From NCBI GenBank assembly GCA_036346355.1, contig CM070577.1, forward strand, positions 12,337,666-12,401,665: a DNA stretch of 64,000 nt, in the 5' to 3' direction. This stretch comes from Rhipidocladum racemiflorum. Lineage: Eukaryota > Streptophyta > Magnoliopsida > Poales > Poaceae. This document shows positions 22,961-31,400 of this stretch, one piece after another. The notes under the pieces were generated by a model that did no database searches, was not told where the DNA came from, and saw nothing but the letters and a program-made list of their open reading frames with translations. Position 1 is the first letter of the stretch. The number at the start of each line of letters is the position of its first letter. Both the position numbers and the translations under genes were made by a program.

Positions 22961-24130
22961 TCTTAGTTGTGTTTTACGGAGTCCGTATAAAAATAAAATT
23001 ATGAATTTTATTTAATTTATTCAAATTTTAGTTATTTAGGGATTTTCTTTGGAATTTTATAGAAATCAAGTTGCAATTTTTTTATGCCAGATTTTAGTTT
23101 GTTTCATTCAATTTGTACACAAATCCAATTGCTACTTTTTAAAGATTTTTACTCTGATTTATAGTTATTTAGGGATTTTACTTTCGAATTTGTATCAAAA
23201 TCAAATTGCTAATTTTATTTTATTTTCTACCCCAAATTTCAGTCATTTTAAGTTGGTGATTGTATACAAATCCATTTTTTTACTATGATTTATAGTTATT
23301 TAGGCATTTACTTTGGAATTTGTATCAAAATCAAGTTGCAAAGTTTTATTTTTTTATGCTAAATTTTAAATCTATGTTGCAATTCGTGTACAAATGCAAC
23401 GAATAATTTCTATTCCGAATTTCAATTTTACTATAGAAATTAAATTGCTTATTTTTTATTTCCAATTTTATTTATATTTTATTTTAATTGATATGGACTG
23501 TTCCTTTTAATCTATGTAAAATTTCTACTTTTATTTTATTTTTATTAAAAATTTCAGTTGTTGGTTAGAGTTCGTATACAAATCCAAATAGAAATTTCAT
23601 TTAATTTAATTTCTATTTCAAACTTCTATTTTACTTAGAAGTTCATTTGGAAATCAAATTGCTAATTTTCTTTTTGACATAAGGGTTAGATCTTTTCTCT
23701 TTTTCCTCCTATTAATATAGGAATTTCTAGTCCTTGAGAGTGAACGTCGTTGCTCCTTTTGCCTCTACTTTAATAATATAATATAAAATTACTAATTTAA
23801 TTTCATTATTATTCCGAATTTCGGTGGTAGGTTAGAATTCATATACAAATCCATCTGCTAATTTCCATTGATTTCTATTTTACTTTGAAGTTCGTATGGA
23901 AATCAAATTACTAATTTTGTTTTATTTTTTTTTATTATGAAATTTAATGATTTTTTTATTGTATTTGAGTGGATTATTTCTTTTTTTTTATCTAATCCAT
24001 TATAACTTAGGTCCACAATGAATTTTTATTTCGAATTTAAATTTTGCTTTATATTTCATGTGGAAATCAAATTGCTTATTTATTGTATTTTTATTTGAAA
24101 TTTCTGTTATCTACTTTAATAATATAATAG
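22960..24130. repeat. AT-rich degenerate tandem repeat field
   Basis: Recurrent units of the form TTTATAGTTATTTAGG, TTTGGAATTTGTATCAAAATC, AA.TTGC and TTTTATTTTATTT repeat roughly every 80-130 bp (for example near 23030, 23158, 23288) and become more degenerate to the right. No coding content. Confidence 0.6.
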
Positions 24131-24161
24131 AATATTATGTTCTATTCCCAATTTGATCTGT

Positions 24162-24222
24162 GGTGCCGATCAAAATGATGTGCAGGGTTGGATGACTAGC
24201 GTTGTTCGTGTACTAATTATAA
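24162..24222. repeat. 61-bp direct repeat, copy 2
   Basis: Partner of 21495-21555. After 24222 the two flanks diverge completely. Confidence 0.7.
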
Positions 24223-24239
24223 TTTTGTTCTAGCCCAGT

Positions 24240-25300
24240 ATGATCCTGCGTAAAAAAAGCTCGAGGCTGGCGAACTACTTTAGCTCGGCTCGCTCTAAGC
24301 TCAATTAGAGCTCCAAACAAGCCGAACTCGAAGTTGTCCTGAGCTCGCGAGATTCATCGAGTTGAGCTAGAATAGCTTGTGAGCCTAATAAATTTACGAT
24401 TAACTTGTTAAATATAATTCTATGTTAACTCTTATCGAGCTTACTCGAGCCGAGCTCGAACTAAATCATTTTTAATTGTTTGAACATAGTGCATATTAAA
24501 TTGTTTGTGTTATCGAGTTTACTCTAGCTAAGTTTGAGCTTACTATTAGTGTTGAAAAATGTGATGCTAGATTTATCGGCTCTCAGCACACGCAAACACC
24601 GGGTTCAAGCAGGGTGCAGACATGCCAGCCGATTTCATCTTGCAATCGTCAAGAAAAGGATGTAATCTAACTAGCCGTTAAGCCGGTTATGTTTTCAATA
24701 AAAATCTGATCTAAATAGCTATTCAGGCCGATTAGATTGAAAGTAGCCGATAAATCTAAATAGTCTGATTGAACTGGTTAGATAGAAGATAAAGGTTGAT
24801 TTTTTCAAAGAAGGCGATGCGCAACATGATTGGAGAAAAACAAACCTAGATAAATTAGCATAAATTGACGATGACCAATATCGGCGATTTACTATTAGTC
24901 AATGAAAAGTAAATAAAAATAGAGCGAGTTGGTTGATCATTGAATGTCTTTTCTGTCTTGCCTATCGACCCTCTTTATAGTGTCTAGGTGGATCGTATGT
25001 TTCTCCAACTCACATAGAAATACATATCGGCCTCAATCTCCAAGAATCAACTTCTGCCTAAACCGATTGTCAGGCTCAATCTTGCATCCATGTTTAACCT
25101 CATCCTTCCAAATTGACTACAACTACCAAATCGATCACAACTGTTTGATCAGTTAAGAACGCCAAATTTTGATGTCAACACCTACTCAAGCTTGAGTCAA
25201 GTTGAGCTCGAGCCTAGATCCAAACTTGAACTCCAACTCAAACCCGTTTGGCTTCAATTTAAGCTTTTACCGAGGTTAAATCCAAGAGACCAGACTTGCT
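24240..25300. mobile_element. GAGCTCG-rich DNA element with nested LTR-like block
   Basis: The flanks contain many GAGCTCG/CGAGCTC and AGCTCGGCTCG words, in opposite orientation at the two sides (24255-24540 and 25185-25260), as in foldback plant DNA elements. Between them, 24550-25180 starts TGTTGAAAAATGTG and ends TTGATGTCAACA. It has TG...CA ends and inverted TGTTGA/TCAACA termini like a 631-bp solo LTR. No matching 5-bp duplication was found, so both calls are tentative. Confidence 0.4.
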
Positions 25301-25689
25301 CGTGCTCTGTTCCTTTACAGCCCCAATCCTTTGTTCTACTCGGCGTGTACAGTATTTCTAGCATACATAGCATACTGATTCATGTACCACTTTACCACAT
25401 TGCCCGAACGATAGAAATATCTACGAAGTAGTAGGTACATAGATGACATTATCTACGGGTGTAGTGCCAAGAAAGTGAAATGACCATCGTGCCCCTGCCC
25501 CGGCAACAGCAAGCCGACGGCCTTGTTTCCACGGGAAAGCTCCCCAGCTCCTTCACGAATGGCGGGAAAGCGAGATACGACGCGCCAAACCAAGTTTGAC
25601 CGGGGACACTGGCTCTCTGCGACCGCAGCAAAGACGAGCCGTAGTGAGGAGGCAAATGCACGACCGTGACTTATCTGGCGCTGACTATG

Positions 25690-25985
25690 TCACTATTTGT
25701 GTAGACATAAGTTTTTCTAGTTTATAGTTTAAATCAGTTTTTGGCTTAAACAACTTAGAAGTTATCGATTTTACACGTAGTAGATATGGATAAGTTTACC
25801 TAACTTTAGTGATATTAGCTAGTCTAAAACCGATCTTCGATAAGCCAAAAAACATATCTATGATGTCTTTTAGCTTTTAGTTATACAGAGGTTTATGGCT
25901 TTTAAAAAACTCAGAAAAAGCTACACATTTGTTTAATTTTTGGCCTTTTAGCTTTAAACCGATGAAAAAAGCCCGAACAAACAGG
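25690..25985. mobile_element. partial hAT-like MITE
   Basis: The right end GAACAAACAGGGCC is the common grass terminus (GGCCCTGTTTGTTC reversed). The interior has TTTTGGCTTAAA/TTAGCTTTTAG-like words. The left terminus is not clear and is probably lost. Confidence 0.35.
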
Positions 25986-25990
25986 GCCTA

Positions 25991-26242
25991 TGAGTTATAA
26001 CCGGACTTCTGTTCGTGGAGATACAATCAGATTCTTGGTTTCGGTTGGTGAATTTTTAAAACTACTTGTGAGGAGTTATTGGTATAAATATAGCACCACA
26101 TTGTATAAGACAATCAATCTACAAACAATAAAAAAAAAGAATTGAAATCATCTATATCTTGTGTTCATCTATTCTTTGGGTATTCTCAATATTTTTTATT
26201 GGCATTGAGATGGATTTACGGCGATCAATTTATTATTCAACA
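25991..26242 (+). mobile_element. 5' LTR of an old copia element (25991-39799)
   Basis: It is similar throughout to 39561-39799. Shared words include AACCGGACT, GAGGAGTTAT.GGTATAAATA, TAGCACCACATTGTA, 'TTTGGGTATTCTCAATATTT' and CAATTTATTATT.AACA. TATAAATA at 26083-26090 is the likely TATA box. It ends ATTCAACA. The first bases are diverged, so the left edge is approximate. The two LTRs differ at many sites, so the element is far older than the Sirevirus it hosts. Confidence 0.65.
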
Positions 26243-26258
26243 CGTTATCATTATGAGT
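26243..26258 (+). other. primer-binding site of the old copia element
   Basis: CGTTATCATTATGAG directly follows the LTR. It is a decayed match to CGTTATCAGCACGAAG, found in the same place in the copia element at 43-49 kb. This resembles the half-tRNA (internal initiator-Met fragment) priming known for some copia elements. Confidence 0.5.
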
Positions 26259-26379
26259 TTTTCCAAAGCCAAACGGTGTGATGCCAGATTCCCTCCTTTC
26301 AATCTTCATGCTATTGGATTAATCATGTGGATTAATTTTTGCTCAAAAAATGCCAAACCCAATGTGAATGAAGCACTGC

Positions 26380-27795
26380 TGAAAGCATCTAGGCCCCCTA
26401 ATAATTATTTAAATTATTTGTTGGGTTTTGGTGCTTGATGATCAACTAAATCAGCCGTGATAAAGATTAAGGTTTCATTACTCTTAGTTCTTTGGCTTGT
26501 AAGTCATTTCAAGTCTTTTTAGATAAGGTTTTCCTTTTCCTTTTAACCGTACTATAAAGAGGGACTATGCACAAGTTCAAATTCTTGGTTCCTAGGATTT
26601 CTCTTTAAAACAACTTGGGGCTTAAGCTAAATCATTTCAGATTCCTTTTTAACGTGTTTGAGTTCATATCCCTTTCAAATCAAATTCTAACAGAACTCAA
26701 ACCGAGCGTTTCCCATTTACAACGGACCAAGTTTTTGGGTCAGTTGTAGTTGTGTTTTCCTTGAAACCATCTCGAGTGCATTAAAGCTACAACGGACCAA
26801 AAATCTTCCATTTACAACAGACCATCTTTTTGGGTCCGATGTAAACATAAAACTTACTGGTTTTTGTTGTTCAATCAAATTCCCTTGTTGGTATATAACC
26901 AGTAAGTTTACCTTCTGCGACGGACCAAGTTTTTCGGTCCGTCAAACTTGTTCTTCAATAACTCTCAACGGACCATTCCTTACTCAAATCTTGTGTACGA
27001 CGGACCAACTCTTCTTGGTCCGACGTAGATGCTTTTTTCGCTGGTTTGGGTCCGTAGTACATTGAGCCTCTTGCTTATTTTATCAACCCTTGTCAGATAC
27101 AATCATTTTGAGTTGTCTTTTCAGTCTGACATTGGCAAACGGCTACCTGTTGCCAATAACGGCTATTTGCTTCCTGTAGCCTATTTAAACAGTTCAGAGG
27201 CTCTTCCAAAACAGAACTTTTACATCTCTTTGACATCTAGCATCCCAAAAGCTCAAAAGCCCTCAAAGAGATCAAGCTCAACTCTGAAAACAAAAACCTA
27301 CTTTCTTACAGCTCCAAGAAAAGTCTAGTTAGTAGTTTCTAGTAAACCAAGAGACAGGGCTTGTGGATAGTCTATTACTCTTGGAACTAGCTGTTCCTAG
27401 ACGGTTTTCTGGTGGTTGTAGTGCGACCTGTCCAACCGTGATTGTGGAAGGCCACTGTCTTTGTGAGAGGTTTGGACTCACCTCACCGGAGTGGTAAAGA
27501 GTCACTTTAGTGACAAATCCAGTTACTCTGTTGAGAGTCACTGGTGGAGCAACACTTCTGTGGAAGTGCTCCAACGGGGACGTAGAAGATTTATCTCTGA
27601 ACCTCGGTGAAATATTCGCTTGTCTCTGCTTCTGTTGTTTGCTTTAGCTCGTTTCTCTATTATCTGTTACTTGTTCAGTGCTCCTTGTTGCTCATCCTTT
27701 TACTTCCTAAGTTCCTTTCTTTAAAAACTGCTAAGTTGTCTATAAATTGTTAAAATTGCCTATTCACCCCCCTCTAGGCCATACCGTTCCTTTCA
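26380..27795 (+). mobile_element. 5' LTR of Sirevirus-type copia element (1,416 bp)
   Basis: It starts TGAAAGCATCTAGG and ends TACCGTTCCTTTCA, the termini of the SIRE/Maximus group. 'CCTATTCACCCCCCTCTAGG' lies just before the end. TATAAAGA at 26553-26560 is a TATA candidate. ACTGC flanks it on both sides (26375-26379 and 27796-27800), so this LTR taken alone looks like a solo LTR. It is about 99% identical by eye to 34125-35544: roughly five substitutions and three or four small indels. Several inverted GGACCAA/TTGGTCC pairs lie at 26720-27027. Instead of a PBS, it is followed by 399 bp of host flank also found after the 3' LTR. Confidence 0.9.
26996..27027 (+). promoter_or_regulatory. hairpin in Sirevirus LTR
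   Basis: CGGACCAA (27001-27008), a six-base loop and TTGGTCCG (27015-27022) form a perfect 8-bp stem. Four more pairs extend it beyond one mismatch. Looser copies of GGACC...GGTCC lie at 26721-26750, 26791-26840 and 26922-26940. It is repeated in the 3' LTR near 34742-34775. Confidence 0.75.
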
Positions 27796-28194
27796 ACTGC
27801 ACTGCCCGAAACCATAGCCCAATGCGATGAAGCACTATTGCCAGGTTGACACCGCTCCCGACAAGCTTTGCCCGCATGCACTCTCGCTGCCATCAAGATT
27901 GTGCGAGGTGGCACCCCGAAACAACTAGGTTAGGGTTAAGAAAGACGAGTAGAAACTCTTAAAAACCTTGCCCCATCAGTATATCTGGATGGAAAATATT
28001 GGTGACTTGCCTCAAAGAAATTCAATGATTTTTGTATGGCTGACATTAGTGTAGAGTATTCAGTACCTTATGTCTACACACAAAATAACCTTATAGAGCT
28101 ATTAATTAAAATAATAAAACTTACTACTTGGCCACTCTTGCAGAATAGTAGGCTACCCACCAGTTGTTAGGGCCACGTAGTGTTGCATGCGGTT
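27796..28194 (+). repeat. 399-bp host-flank duplication, copy 1
   Basis: It appears identical by eye to 35545-35943. It is internal sequence of the old copia element, ending within that element's integrase pseudogene (block like LPTSC.GHVVLHAV). At 28194 it is joined to the Sirevirus GAG-pre-integrase sequence, while copy 2 continues into more old-copia integrase. This marks a recombination junction between the flank and the Sirevirus interior. Confidence 0.9.
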
Positions 28195-29384
28195 TTAGAT
28201 TTCAAAATCTTTATCTAGTTGATTTCAACTCTAACTCCTCATGCATCTCGACTTGTCTGTTAGCAAAAGCCTCTCTTGGTTGGCTTTGGCATAGACGTCT
28301 TGGGCATGTAGGTATGTCAAATCTGAAAAAGCTTTTTAAAAATGAGCTAGTGGTGGGCTTGAAAGATGTAAAATTCGAAAAGGATAGATTGTGCAGTGCT
28401 TGTCAAGCTGGTAAGCAAGTTGCAAACTCTCATCCTACTAAAAATATCATGTCCACCACTAGACCTCTAGAGCTTCTGCATATGGATGTGTTTGGCCCAA
28501 CCTCCTATGCCAGTCTAGGTGGAAACTCATACTGTTTAGTTATTGTGGATGACTTCTCTCGGTTCACTTGGGTATTCTTTCTACCAAGTAAAAGTGAGGT
28601 TGGAAAAATCTTTAAAAATTTTGAAAAAAGGGCCCAAAATGAATTTGATTGTCCCATCAAGAAAATCAGAAGTGACAATGGAACTGAGTTTGTTAATACT
28701 AACGTTATTGATTTTTGTGATGAGTTAGGAATAAGACATGAGCTGTCAGCTACATATACTCCTCAACAAAATGGTGTAGTAGAAAGAAAAAACAGAACAC
28801 TTATTGAAATGGCAAGAACCATGTTGGATGAATATGGAACACCAGACGCTTTTTGGGCTGAAGCAATAAACACAGCTTGTCATGCAATAAATAGACTCTA
28901 TCTACATCGACTTCTCAAGAAAACATCTTACGAGTTGCTGGTTGGAAGAAAACCAAATGTAACTTACTTTCGTGTGTTCGGGTGCAAGGTCTACATCTAC
29001 AAAAAGAGGACACACTTAGGTAAATTTCAGAAAAGGTGTGACTCAGGTATTATGCTAGGTTATTCTTCTAAATCTAAAGCCTATAGAGTGTTTAATAATT
29101 CAACTGGTTTGGTTGAAGAAACCTATGATGTAAAATTCGATGAATCTAATGGCTCACAAGGTGAGCATGAGAATCTAGCTGATGCAGGTGAAGGTGCCTT
29201 AATTAAGGCCATGAAGAAGATGGAAGTTGGTGAAGTAAAACCTAGAGAGGACAATGATGAGAAACCAACAACTTCCATGATGCCTCAAAATGGATCACTA
29301 CAAGAAGAAGATGAAAAGAATCAAGAAGGATTGAATCTGATAAAGAGTCATCATACTATTGCCAAAGACCACCCCGTGGATTAA
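28164..29384 (+). pseudogene. Sirevirus pol, N-truncated: GAG-pre-integrase and integrase
   Basis: A 406-residue frame whose first ~10 residues come from the duplicated host flank; element-derived sequence starts at about 28195. The zinc-binding region has H43, H48, C77 and C80. The integrase core has D108 (LLHMDVFGP), D171 (IRSDNGTEF) and E207 (GVVERKNR), so the catalytic triad is intact. The C-terminal part has the conserved FRVFGCKVY and GIMLGYSSKSKAYRVFN blocks, then an acidic linker. Gag, protease and the start of the pre-integrase region are missing through rearrangement. The frame ends at an in-frame TAA (29382-29384), after which the same frame resumes. This looks like one nonsense mutation in a once continuous pol. 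Confidence 0.9.
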
Positions 29385-30455
29385 ATAATTGGGGATTTCA
29401 GTAAGGGTGTTCAAACTCGATCTAGACAAGCTTCTTTTTGTGAACATTACTCTTTTGTTTCTTGTGTTGAACCTAGAACTATAGATGAAGCTTTGGATGA
29501 TGCTGACTGGATTATTGCTATGGAAGAAGAGCTTAATAGCTTCAGGAGAAACAAAGTATGGGATTTGGTGGAACGCCCAAAAGACCACAATGTCATAGGA
29601 ACAAAGTGGGTTTTCAGAAACAAGCAAAATGAAAATAGAATTATCACTCGAAACAAGGCAAGATTGGTGGCTCAAGGATTTACTCAAGTAGAAGGATTGG
29701 ACTATGGAGAAACTTATGCTCCTGTTGCTCGACTTGAAGCTATACGGTTCCTTCTAGCTTTTGCATGTCATTTCAATATAACTTTATTTCAAATGGATGT
29801 AAAGAGTGCCTTTCTTAATGGAATCATTGAAGAAACTGTTTTTGTTGAGCAACCTCCTGGTTTTGAAGACTTAAATTATCCAAATCATGTATATAAGTTA
29901 TCTAAGGCTCTCTATGGACTGAAACAAGCTCCAAGGGCATGGTATGAGAGACTTAAAAACTTTCTACTTGAAAAGAATTTCAAAATAGGGAAGGTTGACC
30001 CAACACTCTTCTTAAAAGACTTCAATGGTGCATTAATGATTTGCCAAATCTATGTTGATGATATCATCTTTGGTTGTACTAATCACTCTCTTTGCAAGGA
30101 ATTCAGTGAACTAATGGCAAAGGAATTCGAGATGTCAATGATAGGGGAACTTAAATTCTTTCTTGGATTTCAAATCAAGCAATTAAAAGGGGGAACCTTC
30201 ATATCACAAGAAAAATACATCAAAGATCTCCTCAAGTGTTTCAAATTGGATGAATGCAAGCCACTCAAGACACCTATGGCAACAAACACACATCTTGATC
30301 AAGATATGGGAGGTAAGCCTGTTGACCAAAAACTCTTCAGATCCATGATAGGATCTTTACTTTACTTGACAGCATCTAGGCCTGATATCATGTTTAGTGT
30401 CTGTATGTGTGCTAGATTTCAAAAAAAAAATATATTACAATTACTTAAAAATTAG
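29385..30455 (+). pseudogene. Sirevirus pol: reverse transcriptase without RNase H
   Basis: It is in the same frame as the preceding integrase and open from just after the TAA at 29382. The first in-frame Met is at 29493. From that Met, RT motifs are GTKWVFRNK (36-44), KARLVAQGFTQ (55-65), FQMDVKSAFLNG with catalytic D102, LYGLKQAPRAWY (140-151) and the YVDD box at 187-190, then TASRPDIMFSV near the end. RNase H, which normally follows 'CARFQ', is absent. After that point comes an A-rich tract (30421-30430), nine unrelated codons and a stop. No sequence resembling RNase H lies downstream. The protein could not complete retrotransposition by itself. The deletion may be A-tract mediated. Confidence 0.9.
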
Positions 30456-31180
30456 CTAGCCTCTCAGCACATGAGTTCTCTTGATCAAGCTTGAAGTTGA
30501 CAATAATCATGCTTAAAAAGGAGGAACTCATACAAATTAAGAATTCTAAAGTTCTTCCTTTTTCTTCTGCTAGCTCTTAACGATCTCAGTTGCATCAGTG
30601 AGTTTCTCATCTACGGCAGACCACTTTTGCTCAGGACGCATTCACGACAGACTAAAGAAAATCAGTCCGTTGTAAATGTCCTCCTTGCAAAACTGGTCCG
30701 GCGTAAATAGAAAATTTACTGTTTTTCTCTCAAATCAGTCCGTTGTGCTCTTGCAAGTGTTATCTGAGAAAGTTGTCCTCTCCCTGCCAACCACTGTCTT
30801 AAAGAGCGAAGCTCCTCCTAGAGAAGTTACGGTCTTATAGCAGTATCTTCCCGTTGGTTTCATTCCTGTTTTCCTCTCTTTCCTCTCAAAAGTTCTCAGA
30901 AATTACCACTTCTCTCCTCTCTCTACTTCCTCTCCCGAGCATCATTCCTCGCCTCATCGAAGCAAACCCTAACCGGGTGACAGCGACGGTGCTCCAGTTT
31001 GCTCGGAGAACTGTTTTCAGGAAGTGGTAAGCCTTCTCTTCTGTTTTGGTCAAACCTTAGTCCTAGAATTCTTTGTCTTAAGGTCTTTCTTCTTATCTCT
31101 GTAGACTTAGTCCGTCGCGTTAGTTCTTGCGCCGATCTGAGGTTTAACTTCCAGAGTGCGACCTTTAAGTGTTCGACAAA
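30456..31180 (+). other. Sirevirus non-coding stretch between pol and the env-position ORF
   Basis: No ORF of note. 30610-30750 repeats the hairpin theme of the LTR in diverged form: ACGACAGACT...AGTCCGTTGT, AACTGGTCCGGCGTAAA, CAGTCCGTTGTG. 30890-31165 is CT-rich, with an alternation of splice-like GTAAG sites (31027) and pyrimidine tracts. It could be a leader or intron for the following ORF. Confidence 0.5.
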
Positions 31181-31393
31181 ATGCCTAGGAGAAAGGATAC
31201 AGATAAAAGGAGTCTGATGGATAGATTGGGTGAAATAATGTCAAAGAAGAAACAAAAATCCACCCAGTCTTCACAAGGGACAGTGCATCTAGAGGACACT
31301 CACACCCCAGGCTTGGTTACAAAAGTTACAACATCAAGACCTCCTAGAAAAGATAAGCAACTTTGTTGTATCGATCCTGTTTATGAGTCCTAA
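31181..31393 (+). pseudogene. start of env-position ORF, cut off by frameshift
   Basis: Starts at the second Met of an open frame (MPRRKDTDKR) and encodes a strongly basic N-terminus (RRK, KKKQK) and a Ser/Thr-rich stretch, ending with DPVYES and TAG/TAA-type stops. Eight bases later the next frame opens with CFDYEPSRD and runs through the 773-residue ORF. Basic residues, position and spacing suggest this is the original N-terminus, separated by a small indel and a TGA at 31398. It is not an independent gene. Confidence 0.6.
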
Positions 31394-31400
31394 TCGATGA

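Noticed and set aside
27029..27328. 99-residue ORF, duplicated at 34738-35076
   Set aside because: It lies entirely within both LTR copies and varies in length only through small LTR differences; no protein features.
29298..29687. 129-residue minus-strand ORF
   Set aside because: Antisense shadow of the Sirevirus pol.
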